Shown here: positions 51,849 to 60,928 of the stretch, in pieces
Layout of the letters: every line of letters begins with the position of its first letter
Position numbering within the stretch: the stretch's first letter is position 1
NCBI GenBank assembly: GCA_900321655.1
Contig: ONWU01000015.1
Span: 1 to 64,000 of the forward strand
DNA from: an uncultured Bacteroidales bacterium
GTDB lineage: Bacteria; Bacteroidota; Bacteroidia; Bacteroidales; UBA932
DNA: 64,000 bases
Direction: 5' to 3'
Translations under genes and position numbers: made by a program
Notes under the pieces: model-generated
Told to the model about the DNA's origin: nothing
Database searches by the model: none
Seen by the model: the letters and a program-made list of their open reading frames with translations, nothing else

Positions 51849-53708
51849 TTATTCTGTATAAGGTGGAACTTCGCCGCGGTCTATCAGCTCCCGCAGCACC
51901 TCCAGGTATGCGTTGTCCGCCGTCCCGAAGGCCGACCGGATCTGTTTCAAAGTATAGGTTTCCCGGGCCGATATCCAGGCCTTCAGCTTCGCAGGGAGGT
52001 CCTTCGGGCGGGGCGCTGCGCCCCGGCACACGTCGCACTGCCCGCAGGGAGCGCTTTCCTCCTGGCCGAAGTAGCGGAGCAGGTACTGCGATCGGCACTC
52101 CTCCCCTTCCACGTACTCCACCATTGCCTTCACACGCTCGGAGAAGGTGGCACGCAGTCTCTGGTAGCGCTGCGGGCTCAGCTGCACATTGCCCGGCCGC
52201 AGCCGGTTATGCTGCAGGAACAGCACCGTGGCGTGATCGGCCGGAATATAGCGCACAACGTGGTTCACGCTCAGCTGGTACAGCAGTTGCCGCAGCACCG
52301 GAACGCCTACCCCGCAGCGGCTGGCCACCGCCTCCTCATCAATGGGGACGGGATAGGAGAAGATACCCGTGTACAGGCGCATCAGGGTTTCCAGCACCTG
52401 GGGCATAGCCGGGTCCGGAAGGTCCACATTGTACAGGGCCTGGCGGTCTACGTCTATCTTGATGCGGGTGGGGATGTCCATATCTTCGGACAGCACCCAG
52501 TGGCCTTCCCGTTCCATATATTTGACGGCATAATAGGTGGGGGCCTGCTGCAGGTGATAGTGCCGGCAGAACTCCTTGATGTCCCATTTGAGCATCCGTC
52601 CCTCCCCCTCGTCATAGGGAATCTGGAAAAAGATGTGCAGTTTCTGGTACAGTTCTTCCATACTTTCCAGGCTGGGGAAAGAAACCTCTTCCAGCTGCTT
52701 CAGGCGGGCCGTATCCGTTCCGTTCCACAGCAGCACGGCATAGGAAGGCTTTCCGTCACGCCCGGCGCGGCCGGCTTCCTGGAAATACGCTTCCGGACTG
52801 TCGGGGACATCGGCATGCACCACAAAGCGCACGTCCGGCTTGTCGATGCCCATACCGAAGGCGTTGGTACAAACCATCACGCGGGTGCGGTTCTCCTTCC
52901 AGTCCTTCTGGCGGTCTGCCCGGGTCTGGGCGCCCAGTCCGGCGTGGTAGTAGGAGGCCGATATGCCGGCGGCCTTCAGGCTTTCCGCCATCTCCTGTGT
53001 ACGGGCCCGGCTTCTCACATACACGATACCGCTGCCCGGCACACCTTCGCAGATGCTCCGGATCTGGCCCACCTTGTCCTGCGTTTTGCGCACGATATAA
53101 CTGAGGTTGGGGCGCTCGAAACCGGAGCGCAGGAGGTTCTTTTCCGGGAACTTCAACCGGTCCATGATATCGTCTGCCACCAGGGGCGTGGCCGTAGCGG
53201 TGAGGGCTATCACGGGGGCATCCACCCGCTCCCGCAGCTTGCCTATCTCCAGATAGGACGGCCGGAAATCGTACCCCCACTGGGAGATACAGTGAGCCTC
53301 GTCCACCACAATGTAGGACACGTTGAGAACCTCCAGATAAGACTGGAACAGCCGGGTTTGCAGGCGCTCCGGGCTCAGGTACAGGAACTTGTAGTCTCCG
53401 TAGGCCGCATTGTTCAGGGCCAGGTCCACCTCGTGGCGGTTCATTCCCGCGTGCACGGCTATGGCTCTTATTCCCCGGTCCATCAGGTTCTGTACCTGGT
53501 CCTTCATCAGGGCAATCAGGGGGGTGACCACCAGGGCGATTCCCTCCCGCATCAGGCACGGCACCTGGAAGCAGATGCTCTTGCCACCGCCCGTGGGCAG
53601 GATGGCCAGCACGTCCCTGCCGTCCAGCGCCTGCCGGATGATTTCCTCCTGCATAGGCCGGAAGGCATCGTAGCCCCAGTAAGTATGTAGTACCTCCAAT
53701 GCGGTCAT
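51849..53708 (-). CDS. recQ: ATP-dependent DNA helicase RecQ
   Basis: 619 residues. Motif 0 [13 protein letters not shown], Walker [12 protein letters not shown], motif [21 protein letters not shown], motif [13 protein letters not shown] zinc-binding region follows ([24 protein letters not shown]) and then an RQC winged helix. A terminal HRDC domain is not evident; a lone domain resembling RQC/HRDC remnants fills the last 40 residues. It unwinds forks and recombination intermediates. Confidence 0.95.
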   Translation of the reverse strand: MTALEVLHTYWGYDAFRPMQEEIIRQALDGRDVLAILPTGGGKSICFQVPCLMREGIALVVTPLIALMKDQVQNLMDRGIRAIAVHAGMNRHEVDLALNNAAYGDYKFLYLSPERLQTRLFQSYLEVLNVSYIVVDEAHCISQWGYDFRPSYLEIGKLRERVDAPVIALTATATPLVADDIMDRLKFPEKNLLRSGFERPNLSYIVRKTQDKVGQIRSICEGVPGSGIVYVRSRARTQEMAESLKAAGISASYYHAGLGAQTRADRQKDWKENRTRVMVCTNAFGMGIDKPDVRFVVHADVPDSPEAYFQEAGRAGRDGKPSYAVLLWNGTDTARLKQLEEVSFPSLESMEELYQKLHIFFQIPYDEGEGRMLKWDIKEFCRHYHLQQAPTYYAVKYMEREGHWVLSEDMDIPTRIKIDVDRQALYNVDLPDPAMPQVLETLMRLYTGIFSYPVPIDEEAVASRCGVGVPVLRQLLYQLSVNHVVRYIPADHATVLFLQHNRLRPGNVQLSPQRYQRLRATFSERVKAMVEYVEGEECRSQYLLRYFGQEESAPCGQCDVCRGAAPRPKDLPAKLKAWISARETYTLKQIRSAFGTADNAYLEVLRELIDRGEVPPYTE

Positions 53709-53710
53709 AG

Positions 53711-53742
53711 TTTGCTAAGTTACGGATAATTTCTTACATTTG
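53711..53742 (+). promoter_or_regulatory. Promoter of the ybaK-type gene
   Basis: TTTG (53711-53714), 20 bases, TACATTTG (53735-53742). The ATG at 53746 is 3 bases further, so the mRNA is effectively leaderless. Confidence 0.7.
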
Positions 53743-53745
53743 GCT

Positions 53746-54216
53746 ATGCAAGTTCAGAAAACAAATGCCGCCCGGCTGCTGGACGCCGCCGGAATCCCCT
53801 ACACCCTGGTCCCCTATGAGGTGGACGAGGAGCATCTGGAGGCCTCCCACGTGGCGGAGCAGTTGGGAGAAGATTTGGACCGTGTGTTCAAGACCCTGGT
53901 CCTGAGGGGAGACAAAAACGGTCTGTTCGTATGCGTAGTGCCCGGTTCCACGGAAGTGGACCTGAAGGTGGCGGCCCGCATCAGCGGCAATAAGAACTGC
54001 GCCATGATCCACGTGAAGGAGCTTCTGCCCCTCACCGGCTACATCCGCGGGGGCTGCTCCCCCATCGGCATGAAAAAGCCCTTTCCCACCTTCATCCACG
54101 AGAGTGCCCTCCTGTGGGACACCATCTACATCAGCGCCGGTGTCCGCGGCCTGCAAATCTGCATAGCCCCCCAGGCACTCATCGATTTTGTCGGTGCCGG
54201 CCTCTACCCCCTCTAA
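53746..54216 (+). CDS. YbaK/EbsC-type Cys-tRNA(Pro) deacylase
   Basis: 156 residues (start MQVQKTNAARLLDAAGI). The YbaK fold is supported by VFKTLVLRGDKNGLFVCVVPG, the catalytic-type Lys in FKTL, GYIRGGCSPIGMKKPFPTFI and VSAGVRGLQI-like SAGVRGLQICIAP. The enzyme clears Cys mischarged on tRNA-Pro. Within 2 bases of its stop begins the 51-bp tandem array. Confidence 0.93.
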   Translation: MQVQKTNAARLLDAAGIPYTLVPYEVDEEHLEASHVAEQLGEDLDRVFKTLVLRGDKNGLFVCVVPGSTEVDLKVAARISGNKNCAMIHVKELLPLTGYIRGGCSPIGMKKPFPTFIHESALLWDTIYISAGVRGLQICIAPQALIDFVGAGLYPL

Positions 54217-54217
54217 C

Positions 54218-54523
54218 GCCCGCTCTTAACCCGGTTTTGCCCCGTATTGTGGCGAAGATCCGGCCGGAGCCCGCTCTTAACCCGGTTTTGAGCCATATTG
54301 TGGCGAAGATCCGGCCGGAGCCCGCTCTTAACCCGGTTTTGCCCCATATTGTGGCGAAGATCCCGCCGGAGCCCGCTCTTAACCCGGTTTTACCCCATAT
54401 CGTGGCGAAGAGCCGGCACTTGCCCGCTCTTAACCCGGTTTTGAGCCATATTGTGGCGAAGAGCCCGCCGGAGCCCGCTCTTAACCCGGTTTTGCCCCGT
54501 ATTGTGGCGAAGATCCGGCCGGA
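54218..54523. repeat. Tandem array of six 51-bp repeats
   Basis: Units start at 54218, 54269, 54320, 54371, 54422 and 54473; each begins GCCCGCTCTTAACCCGGTTTT, and contains TATTGTGGCGAAGA (one unit has TATCGTGG). Units 1 and 6 are identical, and the others differ at a few positions, mainly after the TTTT (GCCCCG, GAGCCA, GCCCCA, ACCCCA) and in the last 10 bases. Units 4 and 5 keep the AAGAGCC end that pairs with GCTCTT. The array fills the gap between two convergent genes (stops at 54216 and 54538). It has no spacers, so it is not CRISPR. Confidence 0.95.
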
Positions 54524-54537
54524 GGAGGGGGGGAAGG

Positions 54538-55524
54538 CTAAAGTACTTTGTCCAGATAGCGGAAGATAAGGCGGACACGGTCCCGCAGGATTCCGTAGTC
54601 CAGGGAGGCAGGGGTGTCTGTGGGCTTGTTGTTCAGGAGGGTGATGCCGGAGGTGAACATCACGGCCGGGATGCCGTGGTCCAGGAACACGCGCTGGTCA
54701 GAGATGCGGCGGAAGAAAAGACGGGTAAAGTCCTTGCTGCCGTAGTAGTCGTAGCCCAGTTCAAAGCCGAAGCCCGGTTCGCGGTTGGCGCTTTCCAGGG
54801 AACTGCGCCGGCCGGTGGATTCATCCGAGAGCATCATCAGATAGCGGCCGTTTCCCTCCGTGATGGGCGCCTGCGTGGAACCCAGCTGGTCCAGGTTGAT
54901 GACCAGATCAATCTGGGAAGGGCTCACCGGTTGTCCGGAAACGGGGTCCAGCAGTTTGCCGGCCGACAGTTCCCGCCAGAGTTCTTCGGCCCCGGCCTGG
55001 TTCTTTTCCTTGGCGTCCAGGGCCACCACGATGAGGCCGTGCCGATAGATTTTGCGGCAGGTGTTCATCTGGTTTATCATCTCTGTCACCTGCAGCAGGG
55101 CGGCCACGCCGGAGGCGTTGGCATCGGCCCCGGGATAGAACCGGCCGTTGAGGGTGCCCAGGTTGTCAAAATGCGCCATCAGAACCATATAGCGGGCGGG
55201 CGTGGCGCTGCCGGGGATGAGGCCCACCACATTGCGGGCCAGCCCGTCGTTGGTGCTGAAACCGTGCAGCCAGGCGCCTCCGAGGGGCTTGAGACCCAGG
55301 ATGCGGAATTCTCCTTCCAGCCAGGCGGCCGTGTTTCTGCCGCCTTCCGTTCCGGTGGCGCGGCCGCCCAGCTCCTCAGAACACAGGTACTCCACGTTGG
55401 CCTGAATCTTCTCCTGGTTCAGGACCAGATCTGCGTTGATGGGGCTGATGGTGTAACGCTGGGCAGCGGCCGGAATACAAGCCGCCAGAAAAAATATAAT
55501 GAAATAATTTCGTATCTTTGTCAT
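54538..55524 (-). CDS. M28-family metallopeptidase-like protein with altered metal site
   Basis: 328 residues. N-terminal signal MTKIRNYFIIFFLAAC with a possible lipobox (LAAC, Cys 16) or cleavage after AAA. M28 features: AHFDNLG (H118, D120), PGADANASGVAALL (D134). The usual Glu-Glu of GEEQGLLGS is KEKNQAG (only E173 kept), and the last ligand-containing block SGxHxxYHTPxDT reads FTSGITLLNNKPTDT, with no His. Activity is thus uncertain; a Bacteroidetes subfamily with such changes may exist. The start is set by a TAATTTCG box 6 bases upstream. Confidence 0.75.
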   Translation of the reverse strand: MTKIRNYFIIFFLAACIPAAAQRYTISPINADLVLNQEKIQANVEYLCSEELGGRATGTEGGRNTAAWLEGEFRILGLKPLGGAWLHGFSTNDGLARNVVGLIPGSATPARYMVLMAHFDNLGTLNGRFYPGADANASGVAALLQVTEMINQMNTCRKIYRHGLIVVALDAKEKNQAGAEELWRELSAGKLLDPVSGQPVSPSQIDLVINLDQLGSTQAPITEGNGRYLMMLSDESTGRRSSLESANREPGFGFELGYDYYGSKDFTRLFFRRISDQRVFLDHGIPAVMFTSGITLLNNKPTDTPASLDYGILRDRVRLIFRYLDKVL

Positions 55525-55538
55525 TTGGCGCGAAATTA
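55513..55538. promoter_or_regulatory. Overlapping divergent promoter boxes
   Basis: Plus strand TATCTTTG at 55513-55520 (inside the first codons of the M28 gene) for the TPR gene at 55570, and minus strand TAATTTCG at 55531-55538 for the M28 gene. The two polymerase sites lie within 26 bases, so they should compete. Confidence 0.5.
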
Positions 55539-55569
55539 GATATTTCGTGGCTGAAATGAAAATTTTTTG

Positions 55570-57549
55570 ATGAAAATTCGCTTCATAACCATACTTTTCG
55601 CTTTGCTGCTGCCCCTGGCGGCCCACGCCCAGTACGACAAGGACGTCTTCTCCTTCCGCGGCCGGTCGGCCCTGCAGGAAGGACGCCTGAACGAGGCCGT
55701 AGCCAACTTCAACGTCCTGGCCCAGCTGGACTCCACCGACTACTGGACCTTCTTCTACCGGGGAATCGCCAAATATAACCTGGGAGATATCCGTGGCGCC
55801 AAGGCGGATTTCTCCACCGCCGTCCGCCTGAACCCGGTGTTCACCTCCGGATACCATTACCGTGCCATCACGGAGAGCCGTACCGGCAACTTCGACGGAG
55901 CGCTGCAGGACCTGGAGCAGGCCATCAAACTAAGGCCCGGCTCTTCCGGCCTGTACTTTACCCGCGGCGTCACTTATTTCCTGAGCCGCCAGTTCGAACG
56001 CGCCATCTCGGACTTTGACAAATACATCCGCCAGGAGCCCAAGGACCCTGCCTCGTACCTCAACCGAGGCGCCTCGTACCTTTTCATGGGAGATACCCTG
56101 AAGGCCCTGGCCGATTACAACCAGGCCATCAAGATAGACCGCTTTGAACCGGAGGGATACCTCCGTCGCGGCGGCCTGGAGGCCTCCCGAAAGCAGTACG
56201 ACGATGCCCTGAAGGACCTGGACAAGGCCATAGGGCTGGACTCCACCCTCACGTTGGCATATTTCCAGCGTGCGCTGGTGCAGGCCGACAAGGGAGAGCT
56301 CAAGGACGCCATGAAGGACCTCAACACCGTGCTCAAATATGAGCCCGGCAACGCCCTCACGCTGTATAACCGGAGCCTCCTGAGCGCCCAGGTAGGAGAC
56401 TACGAAGGCGCCCTGGCCGATATGGACCGCGTGATTGCCATCAATCCCGGCAACGTGCTGGCGTATTTCAACCGCGCCGGCTACTTCATAGAAATGAACC
56501 GCTGGGACGATGCCCTGGCAGACTACAACAAAGCCATCGAACTGTATCCGGACTTCGCCAAGGCATACCAGAACAGGGCCTATGTAGAGCTGCAGCTGGG
56601 TATGACCCGCGCTTCCCGGGAAGACTACCGCATAGCCCGGAGAAAAGTGGCCGAATATGAGAAAGCCACCTCCGGAGGAGCCGATTTCTCGGATACCACC
56701 AAGAAATACAGCAACCTTTTGGCCTTCGACGCCGAATTTGCCCGTAGCGGCGGCTTCGAGGACGAAATGCTCCGCCACCGGGATGTGGACATCAACCTGA
56801 AGCCTCTCTACCGCTTCGTCGTGGTTGAAAAGGCCGACAACGCCAACTATGCGCTGGAGCACCGCTACGAGAACCGCCTGCTGGACGGCTTTATCCAGAA
56901 GGCTCCGCTACCGGTGGCCGTCGTGTCGGGAAACGACAACCTGCCCGTCACTTCGCCCGTGCTTTCGCAGCCGGTTCAGGGAGAGTTCTACAAGGCCCTG
57001 CAGAATGTGGGTCTGAAACAGTATTCATCGGCCCTGTCCCATTATACCCGGGCCGTGGAAGGGGAAGAATCAGATCCTTACGGCAATTACTACAAGGCAT
57101 TCTACCTGATGAACCGCGGTGCCCTGAGGGCCGAGATGATTGAGTTCATCGCCTCCTTCGAGTCCAATGTGCAAACCCTAACGATGGATGATCGGGGCAA
57201 TACCCGTGCCCGCGTAAGGGAGCAGGTGAGTCGGGAATACGACTACTCCGAGGCGCTGGCCGATATGGAAGCCGCCGCGGCCCTGCTGCCGGCCTTCCCG
57301 TATATCCAGTTCAATCTGGGCAACCTCTACTGCCTCAGTTCCCGCTTTGTGGAAGCCATCGACAGCTACGACAAGGCCATCCGCCTGTATCCCTGGTTGG
57401 GAAGTGCGTATTTCAACCGCGGTCTGGTGCTCATCTATCTGAAAGACAAGGAGAAAGGCTGCATAGACCTGTCCCGGGCCGGTGAGCTGGGCGTGGAAGA
57501 TGCCTACAGCGTGATTGGCAAGTACTGTGAGGAGGAGCAGCGTCCATGA
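55570..57549 (+). CDS. Secreted tetratricopeptide-repeat protein
   Basis: 659 residues. Signal peptide MKIRFITILFALLLPLAAHA. Around nine to ten TPRs fill 30-370 (for example ALQDLEQAIKLRPGSSGLYF and ALADYNQAIKIDRFEPEGYL). A less ordered middle follows, and two or three more TPRs occupy 470-640. It probably acts as a scaffold in the periplasm; partners are unknown. The frame's preceding TTG is not used. Its stop overlaps the metallohydrolase gene by 4 bases, so they form an operon. Confidence 0.88.
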   Translation: MKIRFITILFALLLPLAAHAQYDKDVFSFRGRSALQEGRLNEAVANFNVLAQLDSTDYWTFFYRGIAKYNLGDIRGAKADFSTAVRLNPVFTSGYHYRAITESRTGNFDGALQDLEQAIKLRPGSSGLYFTRGVTYFLSRQFERAISDFDKYIRQEPKDPASYLNRGASYLFMGDTLKALADYNQAIKIDRFEPEGYLRRGGLEASRKQYDDALKDLDKAIGLDSTLTLAYFQRALVQADKGELKDAMKDLNTVLKYEPGNALTLYNRSLLSAQVGDYEGALADMDRVIAINPGNVLAYFNRAGYFIEMNRWDDALADYNKAIELYPDFAKAYQNRAYVELQLGMTRASREDYRIARRKVAEYEKATSGGADFSDTTKKYSNLLAFDAEFARSGGFEDEMLRHRDVDINLKPLYRFVVVEKADNANYALEHRYENRLLDGFIQKAPLPVAVVSGNDNLPVTSPVLSQPVQGEFYKALQNVGLKQYSSALSHYTRAVEGEESDPYGNYYKAFYLMNRGALRAEMIEFIASFESNVQTLTMDDRGNTRARVREQVSREYDYSEALADMEAAAALLPAFPYIQFNLGNLYCLSSRFVEAIDSYDKAIRLYPWLGSAYFNRGLVLIYLKDKEKGCIDLSRAGELGVEDAYSVIGKYCEEEQRP

Positions 57550-58343
57550 TGCGCTTCGTGAGTTTCTCCAGCGGCAGCTGCGGCAACTGTTCCCTCCTGC
57601 TGGGTCCCCATTCCGGCATTCTGATAGACGCCGGCGTAGGCATTCGCCGCATCAAGAAAGAGCTGGAAGCCCTGCATCTGGGCTTCGACCATATATCGGC
57701 CATCCTCATCACCCACGAGCACGGAGACCACATCCGCTCCCTGGGCTCTTTCTGCAAAAGGGTCTGCGCCCCTGTATGGACCACTCCCACCCTGCACGAA
57801 GCCCTGCTGCGGCACCCCTTCACCCGGGACTGGGTGGGCTCCTGCCGGCAGGATCTGCAGGCCGGCGTATGGAATCCCATTACGGAAGATTTTGATGTCC
57901 AGTACTTTGTGGTCCCTCACGATTCCACCCAATGTATCGGCTTTGCCATCCGCTGCGGGGAAGAACTCTTTGTGCTGATGACGGATATGGGTCACACCAC
58001 GGACGAAGCCCTGCAGTGGGCCTCCCAGGCCAGTACGGTGGTTATCGAGTCCAATTACGACCTGGATATGCTGATGGGGGGCAGCTATCCCCAGTACCTG
58101 AAAGACCGCATTTCGCACGGCATCGGCCATCTATCCAACGAAGCCTGCGCCGCCGCCATCCCCGCCTTCCTGCACCCGGGCCTCCGCAACCTCTTCCTCT
58201 GCCACCTCAGCGGCAACAACAACACCCCCGACCTGGCCTACGCCAGCGCCCGTGCCGCATTGGAAGCCGCCGGCGTGGAGCCCGGCACCATCGCCCTTCG
58301 TGTCCTTCACCGCGGCATAGCTTCTCCGCTGCTCACCCTTTAG
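57546..58343 (+). CDS. WalJ/YycJ-like metallo-beta-lactamase fold hydrolase
   Basis: 265 residues. THEHGDH at 56-62 gives the zinc motif (H57, H59, D61, H62); later ligands lie in LMTDMGHT and VVIESNYDLDML and in LFLCHLSGNN. Relatives in Gram-positives are linked to WalKR cell-wall control and to nuclease activity. The function in Bacteroidota is not settled. It is co-transcribed with the TPR gene. Confidence 0.9.
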   Translation: MMRFVSFSSGSCGNCSLLLGPHSGILIDAGVGIRRIKKELEALHLGFDHISAILITHEHGDHIRSLGSFCKRVCAPVWTTPTLHEALLRHPFTRDWVGSCRQDLQAGVWNPITEDFDVQYFVVPHDSTQCIGFAIRCGEELFVLMTDMGHTTDEALQWASQASTVVIESNYDLDMLMGGSYPQYLKDRISHGIGHLSNEACAAAIPAFLHPGLRNLFLCHLSGNNNTPDLAYASARAALEAAGVEPGTIALRVLHRGIASPLLTL

Positions 58344-58356
58344 TCCTCTTTTCCCC

Positions 58357-58395
58357 GGCTCTTCGCCACAATACGGGCAAAACCGAGTTAAGAGC
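58357..58395. repeat. Dispersed repeat, inverted single copy
   Basis: GGCTCTTCGCCACAATACGG is the reverse complement of the array core; the copy ends at AAGAGC, giving 6-bp inverted ends (58358-58363 and 58390-58395), followed by GGGCTCC. It starts 13 bases after the metallohydrolase stop. The orientation is opposite to the two other loci. Confidence 0.85.
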
Positions 58396-58410
58396 GGGCT
58401 CCCGTAGACC

Positions 58411-58442
58411 CTTGCGAAGCTACTTAAAAAGTAGTATCTTTG
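58411..58442 (+). promoter_or_regulatory. Promoter of the ABC exporter operon
   Basis: CTTG (58411-58414), 20 bases, TATCTTTG (58435-58442), 6 bases before the ATG at 58449. Confidence 0.65.
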
Positions 58443-58448
58443 TCAGTT

Positions 58449-60299
58449 ATGAGAGATTTCCTGAAACTGATGAGGCAATACGCCTCTCCCTATAAGGGGC
58501 ACCTGGCCGGGGCGGTGGTGCTGAACATCCTCAGTGCGGTGTTCAACATCTTCTCCTTTGCCGTGCTGGTGCCGCTGCTGAACATCCTTTTCAAAGTGGA
58601 TGAAACGGTGTACGAGTTCATCCCCTGGGACAGCCAGATGTCCCTGAAAGACAAGATCATCGGCAACTTCTACTTCTATGTGTCAGACTTTGCCGGCACC
58701 TACGGAGCCGTGAACACCCTGATGATGCTGGCCGGGGTCATGATCCTTTTCACCGCCCTCAAGACCAGCTGCTACTTCGGATCCAACGCGGTTATGATTC
58801 CCATCTCCACGGGCATCGTGAAGGAAATCCGCTGCCGCATCTACGACAAAATCCTCAACCTCCCCATCGGCTTTTTCACCGAGGAGCGCAAGGGAGACAT
58901 CATAGCCCGCATCACCGGAGACGTGTCGGAGGTAGAGAATTCCATCATCGCATCGCTCTCGATGCTCATCAAAGACCCTATCCTCATCGTCATTTACTTC
59001 GGCTTCCTCATCTGGGTGAGCCCGGAAATGATGATTTTCACCATCCTCTTCGCCCCGGCTTTCATCTGGGTGATGGGCGTTATCGGCAAACAGCTCAAAC
59101 GCTCTTCCCTGGAAGCCCAGGCCCTCTGGAGTGACACCATGAGCCAGGTGGACGAAACCCTGGGCGGCCTGCGCGTAATCAAGGCCTTCAATGCCGAAAA
59201 GACCATGCACCGCCGCTTCCAGGACATCACGGACCGGATGCGCCGGAAGATTGCCCGCGTGAGCATCCGCCAGGCCCTGGCCCATCCCGTAAGCGAATTC
59301 CTGGGCACCAGTATGCTGATGATCGTTCTGTGCGTGGGCGGTGCCATGATCATCAGCGGCAAGAGCCTTCTGGGAGAAGGCAAGTTCATAGACGCCTCCA
59401 CCTTCATTTTCTTCCTGGTCATCCTCTACTCTGTCATCGAGCCCATCAAGGAACTGTCCAAAGCCACCTACAGCGTGCGCAAGGGCCTGGCGTCGATGGA
59501 AAGGATCAACAAAATCCTGGAGGCCGACAACCCCATCAAGGACCCGGAGAACCCGCAGAAACTGGAAGGCTTTACCCGGAGCATCCGCCTGGAGAACGTG
59601 AGTTTCAGCTACGAAGACGGGAAGCAGGTACTTAAAGGCATAGACCTGGAGATTCCCCGCGGCAAGATGATTGCCATCGTGGGAGAATCCGGCGCCGGAA
59701 AATCCACCCTGGTAGACCTCATCCCCCGTTTCTGGGATGTCACCGGCGGCCGCATCACCCTGGACGGAAAGGACATCCGGGAGGTAGCGGTGAAAGACCT
59801 TCGCGCCCTGATGGGCAACGTAAACCAGGAGCCCATCCTCTTCAACGACACCATCTACAACAACATAGCCTTCGGCGTAGAAGGCGCCTCGCAGGCCGAT
59901 GTCGAAGCCGCCGCCAAGATAGCCAACGCCCATGAGTTCATTATGGAAAAGGAAGACGGCTACCAGACCAACATCGGAGACCGTGGTTCCAAGCTCTCCG
60001 GCGGCCAGCGCCAGCGGCTGTCCATTGCCCGCGCCATCCTCAAGAACCCGCCCATCCTCATCCTGGACGAGGCCACGGCCTCCCTGGATACGGAAAGCGA
60101 GCGGGCCGTGCAGGAAGCCCTGGACCACCTGATGACTTCCCGGACCACCATCGCCATCGCCCACCGCCTGTCCACCATCCGCCACGCCGATGAAATCATC
60201 GTGCTGCACGAAGGCAAGATTGTAGAACGGGGCCGGCACGAAGAGCTCATCGCCCTGGGTGGTTATTACAAGAAACTTAACGATATGCAAGCCCTATGA
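58449..60299 (+). CDS. MsbA-like ABC exporter (permease-ATPase fusion)
   Basis: 616 residues. Six membrane helices in the first ~330; coupling region LGGLRVIKAFNAEKTMHRRF. ATPase: Walker A GESGAGKST (about 415), Q-loop VNQEPILFNDTIYNNI, signature KLSGGQRQRLSIARAIL, Walker B ILILDEATASLDTES. Layout and helix 1 (FNIFSFAVLVPLLNILF) match lipid A/phospholipid flippases of the MsbA type. Its stop overlaps the CBM9-like gene by 4 bases. Confidence 0.9.
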   Translation: MRDFLKLMRQYASPYKGHLAGAVVLNILSAVFNIFSFAVLVPLLNILFKVDETVYEFIPWDSQMSLKDKIIGNFYFYVSDFAGTYGAVNTLMMLAGVMILFTALKTSCYFGSNAVMIPISTGIVKEIRCRIYDKILNLPIGFFTEERKGDIIARITGDVSEVENSIIASLSMLIKDPILIVIYFGFLIWVSPEMMIFTILFAPAFIWVMGVIGKQLKRSSLEAQALWSDTMSQVDETLGGLRVIKAFNAEKTMHRRFQDITDRMRRKIARVSIRQALAHPVSEFLGTSMLMIVLCVGGAMIISGKSLLGEGKFIDASTFIFFLVILYSVIEPIKELSKATYSVRKGLASMERINKILEADNPIKDPENPQKLEGFTRSIRLENVSFSYEDGKQVLKGIDLEIPRGKMIAIVGESGAGKSTLVDLIPRFWDVTGGRITLDGKDIREVAVKDLRALMGNVNQEPILFNDTIYNNIAFGVEGASQADVEAAAKIANAHEFIMEKEDGYQTNIGDRGSKLSGGQRQRLSIARAILKNPPILILDEATASLDTESERAVQEALDHLMTSRTTIAIAHRLSTIRHADEIIVLHEGKIVERGRHEELIALGGYYKKLNDMQAL

Positions 60300-60928
60300 C
60301 AAGTCTTTGCGTTCCTTTTATCAATACTGAAAAACAAGATCTGGAAACTGCCCTGGAGCTGGGCGGCGCCCGTTTTGACGTACAATGCGCCAACTGGCCG
60401 GAAACCTTCCCCTACACCCCGTTCTGCAGCGGCCGCGTAGCCCGCACAGAAGACGCCCTGGTGGTGGATTTCCGGGTAAGCGGCCTGGACCTCAGGGCCC
60501 AGAATACGGAGGATAACGGCCGCCAGTGGGAAGACAGCTGCGTGGAAGTGTTCATTAAGGACCCGGAAAAGGCCGATTATTACAACTTCGAGATCAACGC
60601 CCTGGGAAAGGTTCTCGCTTGCTACGGCCCCGTCCGCGAAGGCCGCACCCGGAGACCTCAGGAGCAGATGGAGCAGATTCTTCGCTTCGGCCACCTGGAA
60701 GGCGGTCCTCTGGACAAGGACGGCATCCAGACCTGGCGCGTGGGCGTGGTCATCCCCTTTGAACTCATAGGCCTCCACCCAGATAACCTGCCCCACAGCA
60801 TCCGGGCCAATTTCTACAAGTGCGGAGACAAGACCGCCCACCCGCACTATGTAAGCTGGAGCCCCATCGACACCCCCAAACCGGACTTCCACAGGCCGGA
60901 TTTCTTTGGAGAACTTATCCTGAAGTAA
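60296..60928 (+). CDS. CBM9-like protein, cytoplasmic
   Basis: 210 residues, no signal peptide. The beta-sandwich of the carbohydrate-binding family 9-like group is supported by CANWPETFPYTPFCSG, WEDSCVEVFIKDPEKADYYNFEINALG and RANFYKCGDKTAHPHYVSWSPID. In the secreted relatives this fold binds sugar ends; here, without a leader, the ligand or place of action is unclear. It overlaps both neighbours by 1-4 bases. Confidence 0.85.
   Translation: MTSLCVPFINTEKQDLETALELGGARFDVQCANWPETFPYTPFCSGRVARTEDALVVDFRVSGLDLRAQNTEDNGRQWEDSCVEVFIKDPEKADYYNFEINALGKVLACYGPVREGRTRRPQEQMEQILRFGHLEGGPLDKDGIQTWRVGVVIPFELIGLHPDNLPHSIRANFYKCGDKTAHPHYVSWSPIDTPKPDFHRPDFFGELILK

Noticed and set aside
51144..53690. Open frame of about 848 codons antisense to recQ and the MATE gene
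   Set aside because: It spans two real genes and a gene boundary, is His/Gln/Gly-rich and has no recognisable domain: a shadow of RecQ and MATE.
54218..54523. CRISPR array
   Set aside because: The units abut without unique spacers and no cas gene is near.
54114..54569. Protein of 17-residue repeats read through the 51-bp array
   Set aside because: 51 is divisible by three, so any frame without a stop repeats. It has no promoter, starts inside ybaK in another frame, and the same repeat occurs singly at non-coding places.
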